From: CFX5 sp023384495
GTDB taxonomy: Bacteria; Chloroflexota; Anaerolineae; Caldilineales; Caldilineaceae
Assembly: GCA_048499455.1 (NCBI GenBank)
Contig: JASNZV010000007.1
Coordinates: 186,001 to 250,000 of the forward strand
Length of the DNA stretch: 64,000 nucleotides
Direction: 5' to 3'
Shown: positions 53,801-61,776 of the stretch, one piece after another
Position numbering within the stretch: the stretch's first letter is position 1
Layout: the number at the start of each line of letters is the position of its first letter
Notes under the pieces: model-generated
Told to the model about the DNA's origin: nothing
What the model saw: only the letters and a program-made list of their open reading frames with translations
Database searches by the model: none
Program-made: the position numbers and the translations under genes

Positions 53801-54473
53801 CCATTGTCACGAGCAACTGCTCCAGTTGTTGAAGATGGTCATTGCCCAGCTCGGTTGGAATCCCGGCGCCCAGCCGCTGTATATAGGCGTCGGCCCCATC
53901 GGCATCGCCGGCCTCATACGCCAGGCGGGCCAGCATCAGGGTGGCCAACTGGTCGCCGGGGCGATGAGCCAGATATCCTTCCAAGAGCAGGCGCGCATGG
54001 TCAAAGCGTCCAAGACCGGCATAGATGTGGGCCGCGCCACATACTGCGCCAACATGTTTTGGGTAGGCGTGGCTAATGTCATCCGCCACCCCTTGGGCAT
54101 GGGCATCACGCCCCGAGGCCAAAAGCGCCTGGGCCTCGATGACCTGGCTGGCGATGGTAGTGCTGCGCCGTTGGCGCCGCTCGATCACGTCCAGGGCGGC
54201 CTGGGGCTGATTGTCCAATAGATAGGCATTGGCCTCGTAGTCGAGCAGCGACAGCAACGGCCCATGAGCCGCGCGCAGCGCAGCGGCAAGCGCCAGTTGT
54301 TCGGCCGGCGCCCCCCAGTGACGCATCAGATCGAGCAGGGGGTCGCGCAATTCGGGTGGCAGGCCGCCCACCACCTCAAGGTCAAGGTGGAGCGTAGAGA
54401 GGAGCGGCAGTTGCTCCTCAGTCTTCGCCGGAGGATCGATGGATTGGGATGGATTCTGGGGTGCCTGGTTCAT
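50859..54473 (-). CDS. recQ: RecQ family DNA helicase with N-terminal TPR-like region and two HRDC domains
   Basis: A 1204-residue helicase, nearly twice usual RecQ length. Residues ~30-250 are TPR-like helical repeats (YEANAYLLDNQPQAALDVIE, AAHIYAGLGRFDHARLLLEG). The helicase core has MPTGAGKS at 323-330, DEAH at 423-426 and FHPSRSLAAYYQEVGRAGRNG in motifs V-VI. The RQC part has a zinc cysteine cluster (C-R-H-G ... RCDVCDIC). Two HRDC domains follow at about 1030-1100 and 1130-1200. RecQ unwinds forks and recombination intermediates. The N-terminal repeats suggest an extra protein partner. ATG 54473 is used; the frame extends to 54494. Confidence 0.93.
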   Translation of the reverse strand: MNQAPQNPSQSIDPPAKTEEQLPLLSTLHLDLEVVGGLPPELRDPLLDLMRHWGAPAEQLALAAALRAAHGPLLSLLDYEANAYLLDNQPQAALDVIERRQRRSTTIASQVIEAQALLASGRDAHAQGVADDISHAYPKHVGAVCGAAHIYAGLGRFDHARLLLEGYLAHRPGDQLATLMLARLAYEAGDADGADAYIQRLGAGIPTELGNDHLQQLEQLLVTMGRAESAKAVQLELGRRRQVELAALQQTLAPYTAQQGDAHVDPAQLYHQLSGPESIPVSRQEQRTIQLEAVRHFGFMKLRSGQIEVMASVLRGDSILTVMPTGAGKSLCYQLPALILPKPTLVISPLIALMKDQVESLPAAARAKATFINSMLSEEELAQRMAGIAQGAYKLIYAAPERLRQRAFLRALRGAGVDLFVVDEAHCVSLWGHDFRPDYLFIQEARRELGNPTALAMTATAPPRVRDEIIDYISDDGADEDQGEGAPASSPHRPRALLLDIFRSNLHLSALHFHNEDEKLAALIHFVTNTAGAGIVYVNSRHKAESLAHHLRGAGISAEAYHAGLADRNAVQDRFMSDKTRVVVATIAFGMGIDKADIRFIVHFHPSRSLAAYYQEVGRAGRNGQPSQGVLYYSNNDWANLRRWAKADEYAVEFLEKVYAAIATQLGIERPAVDGDGEEKTDPPTPFVVGAEPAGGVVDARRLQQVVSADETTVRVAVSMLERAGLLTRSFDLPQEVTISIPRRAPKTTEDDDEYRQLLRGMNLRPGQANMFKTTDVAAFMGWPLYESEAILLDWQAAGWLEVAGERRAMLIDLAPLPEDGPAGARRALERLVAQSAAIAQRRIDEVVGYATADTCRHGYISAHFGSPPRSRCDVCDICTGIRPATPARSAISTPLPDDADIEPMLIDCLISLPKPVGRSGLARILAGNLRAPVTPDKARHFGRLKALGEESILGYIDDLIEDGRLRQYERQGYLALAPTMRGRAEAEIWLAEHPDLADMAPAPAVDSEQGDEPAEAETYTALQKALWLWRRRVADQQGVPPYVVMSNELMLRIAESRPKNEEELAHLPGMGEQRMQHYGPAVLDLVKLNPAHEGDANLLVAQRAAQTEATDALKQKAQQAANAVSPQVERRIFLKLQELRQKTAIGERVAPYTVAGNTLLKSIAQQAPSTREGLEAILGFRSSGLRDKAEQVLAIIAQARQGA

Positions 54474-54732
54474 GATTTGGCCTATGATGATCAATCAGCT
54501 TTTGCAAGGTTGGAAAGCCGCTTCTGACAGCAAAATGTCGTCGCAGCGACTTGATGTTCAGCGCCTGCACCCAGAGGACCCCGGCTCCTCACGGTCAGAA
54601 GCCGGATCAGGAGCCCTGTGGGCGGCGTTGCAGATAACAGTGTCCGGCAAAAAAATCTAAACCCTATTGTACACGGGTTGTCAACTGGGCGAGTTGCAAC
54701 GGGTGTGTCCGAAATTTATGGCGCTTCTGTGA

Positions 54733-54762
54733 GGTGACAGTCACTTTTGAAGTGACTGTACC
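54733..54762. repeat. Dispersed palindrome B, copy 2
   Basis: ACAGTCACTT (54737-54746) pairs exactly with AAGTGACTGT (54750-54759) around TTG, with GGT/ACC extending the stem. It shares the GTGACAGTCAC core with 22314-22344 and lies between the divergent recQ and fabF genes. The remainder of 54474-54976 has promoter DNA but no gene. Confidence 0.7.
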
Positions 54763-54803
54763 TATATCGGACAAAGCCGGTTGCAACCGGCGCAAGAAGC
54801 TTT

Positions 54804-54833
54804 TTGACGCGCAGCGGTCTCGTCTCATATAAT
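54804..54833 (+). promoter_or_regulatory. Consensus-like promoter for fabF
   Basis: TTGACG (54804-54809) and TATAAT (54828-54833) are 18 bases apart, the best sigma-70-type promoter seen in the window. It implies a leader of roughly 135 bases before the fabF ATG at 54977. Confidence 0.7.
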
Positions 54834-54976
54834 CGCACCATTGCGCACCCACACCTGACCTGGTCGGCAACTTTTGGCAAGCGCCGGTGTTGATCACAAC
54901 AACACCATCATTAGAACAGGTAACCTGGGAACGCCAACCGCTACTCCCTGTGTGCCATGAAAGCGAGTTATTGAGC

Positions 54977-56212
54977 ATGACGCGAGTTTTTATCACCGGC
55001 ATGGGCGCCGTATCGCCAATCGGCAATGATGTTGCCACCTTCTGGCAAAACCTCCTGGCGGGGAAATCGGGCGCCGGCCGGATCACGCTGTTTGACACCA
55101 AGGATATGCCGCACAACATCGCGTGTGAGGTCAAAGACTTCGATCCAGCCGACTATATGGATCGCAAGGTTGCACGCCGCATCGCCCGTTCCACCCAATT
55201 CGCCATCGCCGTTGCCAGACAGGCGCTCGCCGACGCCAACCTGACCATTGATGCCTCCAATCGCGACAATGTGGGCGTTCTGATGGCAACCGGTGGGGGG
55301 GGCATCACCGAAATCGAATTCGCCACCGAAGAGATGGCCGAGCGCGGGTGGCGCTCGGTAGGGCCTTTTGTGGTGCCAGCAGCCATGGCCAATGCGGTGA
55401 GCTGCCTCGTTTCGATTGAGACCGGCGCCCGCGGCCCGGTGATGACCAGCACCGCAGCCTGCGCCAGCGGCCATTACTCGATTATCGAAGCCTTTCATTT
55501 TCTGCAACGGGGTGAGGCTGATGTGATCATCGCTGGCGGCGCCGAATCGGCCGTCTCCATGCTCACCATGTCGGCATTTGGGCGGATGGGCCCGCTGTCT
55601 AGCCGCACCGATGACCCCCAACATGCTTGCCGGCCTTTCTCGGTGGATCGGGACGGGTTTGTGGCCGGCGAGGGGGGGTGCGCCATGATCCTAGAGACCG
55701 AGGAGCATGCCCGCCGTCGTGGCGCGCGCATCTACGGCGAGGTGCTTGGCGGCCGCCTCACGGGTGACGCCTATCATATCACCGCACCCGACCCGGAAGG
55801 AGACGGCGCGGCGCGTGCGCTAACCGGCGCGGTCAAGGGCGCCAAACTCCAACCTCGCGACATTGATCTCGTTTTCGCCCACGGCACCGGCACGGTGCTC
55901 AATGATGAAGGCGAGACCAAGGCGCTCAAACGCGCCTTTGGCGAGCATGTCTACGACTTGAAGATCACAAGTATCAAGAGTATGGTGGGGCATGCGTTGG
56001 GGGCCGCCGGCGCGCAATCGGCAGTGGCGGCCATTTGCGCCTTGCGCGAAGGCATGATGCCACCCACGATCAACTATACGCCGGACCCGAAACTCGATAT
56101 CCCCATCGTGGGGAATCAGGCCGCGCCATGCAACGCCCGTTACGCCCTTGTCAACGCCTTCGGCTTTGGGGGCCAAAACGTGGTTGCGGTCTTTGGCCGC
56201 GTAGATGAGTAA
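54977..56212 (+). CDS. fabF: Beta-ketoacyl-ACP synthase II (FabF)
   Basis: A 411-residue condensing enzyme of fatty acid elongation. The catalytic triad is Cys162 (TAACASGHYS), His in FAHGTGTVLND and His in SMVGHALGAAGAQ. The N-terminus MTRVFITGMGAVSPIGNDVA is the FabF start, which fixes ATG 54977; the open frame runs back to 54887. It condenses malonyl-ACP with acyl-ACP in the cytoplasm. It stands alone here without acpP, fabD or fabG. Confidence 0.95.
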   Translation: MTRVFITGMGAVSPIGNDVATFWQNLLAGKSGAGRITLFDTKDMPHNIACEVKDFDPADYMDRKVARRIARSTQFAIAVARQALADANLTIDASNRDNVGVLMATGGGGITEIEFATEEMAERGWRSVGPFVVPAAMANAVSCLVSIETGARGPVMTSTAACASGHYSIIEAFHFLQRGEADVIIAGGAESAVSMLTMSAFGRMGPLSSRTDDPQHACRPFSVDRDGFVAGEGGCAMILETEEHARRRGARIYGEVLGGRLTGDAYHITAPDPEGDGAARALTGAVKGAKLQPRDIDLVFAHGTGTVLNDEGETKALKRAFGEHVYDLKITSIKSMVGHALGAAGAQSAVAAICALREGMMPPTINYTPDPKLDIPIVGNQAAPCNARYALVNAFGFGGQNVVAVFGRVDE

Positions 56213-56350
56213 CGCGCATGGTTACGAGCATTTCATTTTAGGATTCACCCGTATAGGATTCACCCGTAGTGGCGACTTGGGTCGCTTATGCAGCGGAGCG
56301 ACACAAAGCGCCTCAAATCGCTACTACGGATTCTATAGGGCGGTTGATTT

Positions 56351-56401
56351 GAAAACCGGACTTTGTGAAGACGCTTACTCCTTCGAGTAACTCCGGTTTT
56401 C
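56351..56401. terminator. Nested hairpin downstream of fabF
   Basis: GAAAACCGGA (56351-56360) pairs with TCCGGTTTTC (56392-56401), and inside it TTACTC (56375-56380) pairs with GAGTAA (56385-56390) around CTTC. Another imperfect pair, GTAGTGGCGA with TCGCTACTAC, lies just upstream (56263-56326). The 56213-56501 gap holds these hairpins and no gene. Confidence 0.5.
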
Positions 56402-56501
56402 CAACAGAGCTTAGTATAGACATCAAATAGACAGACCACCAGCCCCCCACCTATCCCTGCTTGTGCGCTGGTTGCGCCGCACCGCTTCGCTGGTGAACTG
56501 G

Positions 56502-56912
56502 CTAGATCGGCCCCATCATCCCCGTGATTCGCATGATGCCCACCGTGAGCAGCAGACCGGCCCCGACATAGCCAATCAAGCCGGTGCGAAACTTGGCGCT
56601 ACTTTGCGTCGTTTTCTTAACACGACTCCACGTCACGTGGGCGACAGCAACGGCCAGAATCATCATGACGGGGTGCTCCCAAGTGCGGGCAGGCGCCTGG
56701 ATCAACCACTGTTGGCGAGCAATCCAGAGCACAAGCCCCAACAAGAGTTGAATGTCCAACGTAATGGGCATGGCGACGCCCAGCCGTTGGTCCCATTGGC
56801 CCCACTTGCTGTTTCCCAACAGGCCAAACAAGAATTTAACGATCACAGCAATCGCCACCACAATCACAACATATCGCCAACCCGAATGGGCATGGAAAAG
56901 AAAGGTGGTCAT
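56502..56912 (-). CDS. Conserved four-helix membrane protein with HSGWRY start
   Basis: A 136-residue protein with four hydrophobic helices near residues 11-31, 48-66, 80-96 and 111-132. It begins with LFHAHSGWRYVVI and has a second conserved block TLDIQLLLGLVLW. Paired histidines at the start and in AVAVAHVTWSRV could bind haem, and relatives are sometimes labelled cytochrome-b-like, but no function is established. A stand-alone gene, convergent with fabF. Confidence 0.7.
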   Translation of the reverse strand: MTTFLFHAHSGWRYVVIVVAIAVIVKFLFGLLGNSKWGQWDQRLGVAMPITLDIQLLLGLVLWIARQQWLIQAPARTWEHPVMMILAVAVAHVTWSRVKKTTQSSAKFRTGLIGYVGAGLLLTVGIMRITGMMGPI

Positions 56913-57220
56913 ATCGAAAAGTCAGCCTCCCCGTTGATCAGCAGATCATGAATTTGCGCATTGTTTCACAATTGCATGAGCAATCTTACGCCAAAGGTCG
57001 GCAAATCGCCAATTTCGCCGCGCCTCATTCTATGCCGGCTAAATTGTCAGCCAATTGCAAGCTATATCTTCCGCCTGCGGACGGCGAAGCGCGTCACAGA
57101 TGCCGTATGGATCACGCCGCCGCCCGCATTCGGCGCAGCCCACCATCGATACGATATGATTTGGCAACGAAAGCGATACGGGAGAATTGTCCTTCTCTTT
57201 CCATTTTAGCGCTTCTGGTG

Positions 57221-57226
57221 TATAAT
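57221..57226 (+). promoter_or_regulatory. -10 element before the ECF sigma gene
   Basis: TATAAT lies 57 bases before the ATG at 57284, at the end of an AT-rich stretch. The rest of the 56913-57283 gap shows no convincing gene; a 93-codon open frame at 56948 lacks a ribosome site and family features. Confidence 0.5.
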
Positions 57227-57283
57227 TGATAAGACTTAAGCTTTACGTAAGGTCAATGATGTAATTATTCCTTCTGGGTCTCT

Positions 57284-57868
57284 ATGGTCACCAACACCCA
57301 ACTCATCGATGCCTGCCGGCGCGGCGACGCCAATGCGTGGCAACAGCTTGTCTATCGTTACGCCCCTTTGGTGCGTTCGGTTGCATTGCGATATGGCTTT
57401 AGCGCCTTCGAGGCCGATGACATATGTCAGGAAGTGCTGCTGGCATTGGCGCAAGGTCTCCATCAGTTGGAAGACCCAGAGCGCCTGTCTGGCTGGCTCT
57501 TCACGGCCGCCCGACGCACCAGTTGGCGCGCGCTACAACGCCGGCGCACCGAACCAGTGAGCCTGGACTCGGTTGAGGATACGCCTCTTATGGCCCAAAC
57601 GACCCCGCTCCACGAGCCCGCCCCCACCGTCAATGAGTTGCTCGATGAATGGCAGCGGCAAGAACTGATCCAGCTCGGCTTGCTCCAGTTGGCGGAACGT
57701 TGTCGCACGTTGCTAACCCTCCTCTTTCTCGACCCCAATGAACCCTCGTATGATGAGATCAGCACCAGTATGAAGATGCCACGAGGAAGCATAGGGCCGA
57801 CGCGCAATCGTTGTTTGCAGCAGCTACGCCTTATCTTTGAAACAATGGGCTATCATGAGCACGCCTGA
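57284..57868 (+). CDS. ECF-type RNA polymerase sigma factor
   Basis: A 194-residue sigma-70 family factor with region 2 (WQQLVYRYAPLVRSVALRYG, FEADDICQEVLLALAQGL, SGWLFTAARRTSWRALQRRR) and region 4 (LIQLGLLQLAERCRTLLTLL, YDEISTSMKMPRGSIGPTRN). The DICQEV and GSIGPTRxRCL motifs are typical ECF. It directs RNA polymerase to a special promoter set. The zinc-finger protein, CHAT protein and subtilase follow on the same strand and may be its regulators or targets. Confidence 0.93.
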   Translation: MVTNTQLIDACRRGDANAWQQLVYRYAPLVRSVALRYGFSAFEADDICQEVLLALAQGLHQLEDPERLSGWLFTAARRTSWRALQRRRTEPVSLDSVEDTPLMAQTTPLHEPAPTVNELLDEWQRQELIQLGLLQLAERCRTLLTLLFLDPNEPSYDEISTSMKMPRGSIGPTRNRCLQQLRLIFETMGYHEHA

Positions 57869-57981
57869 AACCGGTCGACGCCGCATGACTAAACATGACC
57901 CGGTATCAACCTATTGCATCTTTAACAAAGTGACTCTGCAATCTGACAGGTCGTATAGGCGCCAATCGTCAAACAACTAGG

Positions 57982-58027
57982 TCGTTAAAAAAGTCCTCGT
58001 TAAAAAAGTCCTCGTTAAAAAAAGTAC
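57982..58027. repeat. Three 15/16-bp tandem repeats with A-tracts
   Basis: TCGTTAAAAAAGTCC occurs twice exactly, then once as TCGTTAAAAAAAGTAC with an extra A. It sits about 95 bases before the zinc-finger gene. The A-runs recur every 15 bases and could bend DNA or vary in length by slippage. Confidence 0.75.
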
Positions 58028-58121
58028 GATGTATCTTTTCGCTCGCGCCCGGCCACTATACAAATGAGCATGTCATTGATACCATTACGCGGTTGAGCCT
58101 GTTCAAGAAGGAGGCGTCACC

Positions 58122-58745
58122 ATGACGCAAACCACAGCCCATTTGCCTGATGATCGTTTCTATGCCGCTACCTTTGACCAGACTCCCCCAACCCCCCAAG
58201 AGGCCGCCCATCTGGTCGACTGCCCTGCATGTCGCCAGCAATTGCACGCCGTGAGTCGCTTATTTCTTACGCTGACGCGTATGCGCCACGGTTTGCCCTC
58301 ACCGGCGGCCTTTGACCGCTTTGCCCAACTGTTTGACCAGGCGCCCGTCCAACCGGGCGGATGGCAAGGATTCATCCAAGAAATCCGCGGTCGCCTGGTC
58401 TGGGATAGCCGCCTACGTCCTGCGTTTCAAGGCGTACGGGGTGTCGCCCATCGGCCCTACCGTCTGCTCTATGCTACCGACCATGCCGAAATTGAACTGA
58501 TGGTGACCCCGCGCGCAGCGCGCTTTGATGTCGAAGGGGAGGTTGTCACCTCCTACAGCCTCGGCGCCCGCCCGCCGCTGCTGATTCAGTTGCAGCATCG
58601 GGCCGACCCAACCGCGATCTATGAAACCGAGAGCGGCCCCCACGGTCGCTTCCGGCTGGAGGGCATCCTACCCGGCAACTACAATGTTTGGGTGTCGCCC
58701 ACCGCGGGCGCCTTGCTTGTTTGGGAAGGCTTGGAGATCGAGTAG
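58122..58745 (+). CDS. Zinc-finger (anti-sigma-like) protein with C-terminal beta domain
   Basis: A 207-residue soluble protein. HLVDCPAC gives His30, Cys34 and Cys37, the HxxxCxxC metal site of ZAS anti-sigma factors. No membrane helix follows. The C-terminal part (FDVEGEVVTSYSLGARPPLL, IYETESGPHGRFRLEGILPG, NYNVWVSP) has the look of a carboxypeptidase-regulatory-type Ig-like beta sandwich. Two bases separate it from the TPR-CHAT gene. Predicted to bind the ECF factor and link it to the CHAT protein; the family is not named. AGGAGG lies 7 bases before the ATG. Confidence 0.75.
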   Translation: MTQTTAHLPDDRFYAATFDQTPPTPQEAAHLVDCPACRQQLHAVSRLFLTLTRMRHGLPSPAAFDRFAQLFDQAPVQPGGWQGFIQEIRGRLVWDSRLRPAFQGVRGVAHRPYRLLYATDHAEIELMVTPRAARFDVEGEVVTSYSLGARPPLLIQLQHRADPTAIYETESGPHGRFRLEGILPGNYNVWVSPTAGALLVWEGLEIE

Positions 58746-58747
58746 CC

Positions 58748-61723
58748 ATGACAACCGCACCCGAGGTGGGCAACGCACCCGAAACATTGCTCAATCACCT
58801 TGCCGGCCTCGGGCCTGCCGGCGCGATTGCCCTGCTCGACGAGCGAGGGCTTGCCGATGTGGACTTCGCCCTTCAGTTGGCTGTCGTCTCTATCACAAAA
58901 GCCGAGACAGACCTGGCGACCGCTCAACGCTGGGCCGCGATCGCCGGCGCTCTCAATCAGCGGCTGGCCGATAATCACACACAAGGGTGGATCCACTATG
59001 CCGAGGCGCGTCACCACGTGCTGGAAGGCAACCTATCGCAAGCCGAAATCGCGCTGCGCGCCGCCCAGATCGCCTGGCAGGCCGAGGCTGACCAGGCCAT
59101 GATGGGCCGCAGCAATCTTGGCCTCACCCAAGTCTTTGCCATGCAAGGTCGCTATGACGAGGCGGAGAAGGCCAGCGCAGCCGCCATTGCCCAGTTGCAA
59201 GATGCTGTCAACCAGGGTGAGGATTTTGTCATCCCTCTGGCGACTGCCCATCGCAACTATGCAACGCTCCTTGTCTATCAAGAAAAGCACGCGGCCGCGC
59301 TCGTGGCCTATGCCCAGGCGCGCCAACTCCTCGAGGCTGCGCTTGCCGAAGCTGTGCGTCTGGGCTTACCTGAAGAGATTCAACCCGTCCGCATCGAGCT
59401 GGCCCACGTCTATCTCAATCAGGCAAGCGCTCAGATGTTTCTCGACCAGACGTATGAAGCTGAGGCGTCGCTACAGACTGCCATCAATATCTTTGACGAC
59501 CCTGCTGATCCCCTCAACCGCGGGCGGGCGCGCACCAACCTGGGCAGCCTTTACCTGCGCAGCGGTCGCTTTGCCGCCGCCATCAGCCTGTTTGACCAGG
59601 CCGCCCGCGACCTGATTGGGGATGTCACGACCGCAGTGACGGCGCCAGCAGCCGAACTGCGCCACGCCGATATTCTGCTGCTCGACCAGGCGAACGCCTA
59701 CCTGGCCCTAAACCTTCTCCCCGAAGCGCTTCGCACCTTGGCCCAGTGTGAAACGCTCTTTCGAGCCGCCAATCAGCCCTACGAACTGGGGCAGACGTTG
59801 TTGGCGCTCGGTCTCGCTCAGTTGCGAAGTGGCGATGCCGCCGGCGCTGAGCGGGCTTTTGTCGAGGCGGAAACGCTCTTCGCCGGGCTGGGCAATGATT
59901 TTTGGCTGGGCCGCACCACACTGGCGCTGGCCGCGCTGGCCGTAGAGCGCGGCCAACACACAGCAGCCGCCGCACGCCTGGATCGACTCCTGACCCAACC
60001 GGCGCCAGCGGCCACCCCCGACGCCCCTATCCAATGGGATCGTCTGTTGCTGGTGGAAGCGCGGCTCTTGCGCCTGCGCTTGCATCTCGACCAACACGAG
60101 TTGGCGGCGGCGCGCCAGCTCGCCGCCGCCATTCGCCTGGACTTGGGGCTGCCCCCCTTTGAGATGCTGGAACAGTCTGCGACCGATCTCTTGTTGCCCC
60201 ATCTGACCCTGCGGCTAGTGCACGGGTTGGGGATGCTGGAGCGTGCGGCGGGCAACCGAAAGCAGGCGCTGCGCTTCTTCCACACCGCTGTCGCCCTGCT
60301 GGAACGCCAGCGGATTTCGCTCCCGATTGAAGAGATGCGTACAGCGTTTTTGGATGACAAGAGCGGCATCTATGCTGATCTGGTGCTGACCTTGCTAGAC
60401 CGCCCCGACGAAACGGCGGTGGCCGAGGCTTTTTCCCTGGTGGAACGGGCGCGCTCCCGAGCCCTGCTTGAAAGGCTCACCTCCACCATGAGCGGCGAAG
60501 CCGGTGACGAGCCCGACGAAGTCGCCATCCTCCGGGCAGAGCTTCAACAGCAGCTGCACACGCTGTACAATCGATTGCTGGGTGAAGATGGCAGCCGGCA
60601 CATGGCTACCGCCGTCAGCGAGGCGATCCGTGATTGCGAGGCCGCGCTGGAGCAGTATGCCTGGCAAGGGGCGCAACATCTGCCTGAGGCGCACCCGATC
60701 GCGCTGGCCACACTCCAGGCAGCGCTGGCGCCCGACCAACAGGCAGTGGTCTATTATGTTGCAGGCGCCGAGGTGATGGCCTTTGTGGTGAGCCGTGAAC
60801 AGACGCACATCCACCGTCACCTATGCACACTTGACGCGCTGGAGCGTGCAGGCGCCGAGTGGCAATTTCAGCTCGGCCGTGCGGAGATGGACAGCGAATA
60901 CCAGCATCGCCATGCCGAGCGAATCGCCCAGGGCTGGCGCAGCGCCTTGAATGAGCTTCACACGCTGGTGGCGGCGCCACTGATGCCGTTGCTCACCCAG
61001 CCGCGGCTGCTGCTCGTTCCCTACGGTATATTGCATTCGCTGCCCTTCCATGCCCTGTGGGATGGCGAGCAGTTCCTGTTGGATCGCTATGAGTGCGCCT
61101 ATGCGCCCAGCGCAACCCTGGCCGTACAGATAACGGGCGGGCCGCTGCTGTCTGCTCCATTCAGTTCGTGGGCTGGGCTGGCCCTCAACGACCCAAGCAT
61201 TCCGGGGGCGAAGGATGAGGTGATGGCCGCGGCTCGTCACTTTCAGCCGGCCTGGCTCTATCTGGACGCCCAGGCCAATCAGGCCGGTTTGCAGGCCGCA
61301 GCGCAACAAGGGGATGTGCTCCACCTGGCGACACATGGCCTTTACCGGCCCGACAATCCATTTTTCTCTTGCCTCAAATTGGCCGATGGATGGGTGGATG
61401 TGCGTACGATCTATCGCCTACAATTGCGGGCGCGCTTGGTGGTGCTCAGTGCTTGCGACAGCGGCGTTGGGCAAATCCGCAATGGGGATGAAATCATCGG
61501 GCTGGCCCGCGGTTTTTTGGCGCTGAAGGCCCGGTCATTGGTCGTCAGCCTATGGAATGTACACGACGCCAGTTCGGTCTTCCTCATGGACCGATTCTAT
61601 GCGCACCTGACCAGTGACCAGGGCGTGCGTCCGGCGGCGGCCCTGCGAGCAGCCCAAAGCGAGGCGATCCACCAGGGGCTGCACCCCTACTATTGGGCGC
61701 AGTTCTTGGTGCTAGGCGAGTAA
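58748..61723 (+). CDS. TPR-CHAT protein (caspase-like peptidase domain)
   Basis: A 991-residue protein. About 600 residues of TPR repeats (SNLGLTQVFAMQGRYDEAEK, TNLGSLYLRSGRFAAAISLF, QTLLALGLAQLRSGDAAGAE) form a protein-binding solenoid. The C-terminal CHAT domain has catalytic His863 (HLATHGLYRPDNPFFS) and Cys903 (LSACDSGVG), then GDEIIGLARGFLALKARSLV. This is the TPR-CHAT/separase-like architecture; one known relative is the CRISPR-activated Csx29 peptidase. No signal peptide, so cytoplasmic. The frame is open back to 58688, but ATG 58748 directly follows the zinc-finger stop. Confidence 0.93.
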   Translation: MTTAPEVGNAPETLLNHLAGLGPAGAIALLDERGLADVDFALQLAVVSITKAETDLATAQRWAAIAGALNQRLADNHTQGWIHYAEARHHVLEGNLSQAEIALRAAQIAWQAEADQAMMGRSNLGLTQVFAMQGRYDEAEKASAAAIAQLQDAVNQGEDFVIPLATAHRNYATLLVYQEKHAAALVAYAQARQLLEAALAEAVRLGLPEEIQPVRIELAHVYLNQASAQMFLDQTYEAEASLQTAINIFDDPADPLNRGRARTNLGSLYLRSGRFAAAISLFDQAARDLIGDVTTAVTAPAAELRHADILLLDQANAYLALNLLPEALRTLAQCETLFRAANQPYELGQTLLALGLAQLRSGDAAGAERAFVEAETLFAGLGNDFWLGRTTLALAALAVERGQHTAAAARLDRLLTQPAPAATPDAPIQWDRLLLVEARLLRLRLHLDQHELAAARQLAAAIRLDLGLPPFEMLEQSATDLLLPHLTLRLVHGLGMLERAAGNRKQALRFFHTAVALLERQRISLPIEEMRTAFLDDKSGIYADLVLTLLDRPDETAVAEAFSLVERARSRALLERLTSTMSGEAGDEPDEVAILRAELQQQLHTLYNRLLGEDGSRHMATAVSEAIRDCEAALEQYAWQGAQHLPEAHPIALATLQAALAPDQQAVVYYVAGAEVMAFVVSREQTHIHRHLCTLDALERAGAEWQFQLGRAEMDSEYQHRHAERIAQGWRSALNELHTLVAAPLMPLLTQPRLLLVPYGILHSLPFHALWDGEQFLLDRYECAYAPSATLAVQITGGPLLSAPFSSWAGLALNDPSIPGAKDEVMAAARHFQPAWLYLDAQANQAGLQAAAQQGDVLHLATHGLYRPDNPFFSCLKLADGWVDVRTIYRLQLRARLVVLSACDSGVGQIRNGDEIIGLARGFLALKARSLVVSLWNVHDASSVFLMDRFYAHLTSDQGVRPAAALRAAQSEAIHQGLHPYYWAQFLVLGE

Positions 61724-61776
61724 CCTATATACACATCGGTAGGAATTGGTAAAGCTAGATCAATTGGAGGTCAACG

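Noticed and set aside
56948..57229. 93-codon plus-strand open frame in the gap before the ECF gene
   Set aside because: No ribosome site, no family resemblance, and composition unlike neighbouring genes; treated as non-coding.
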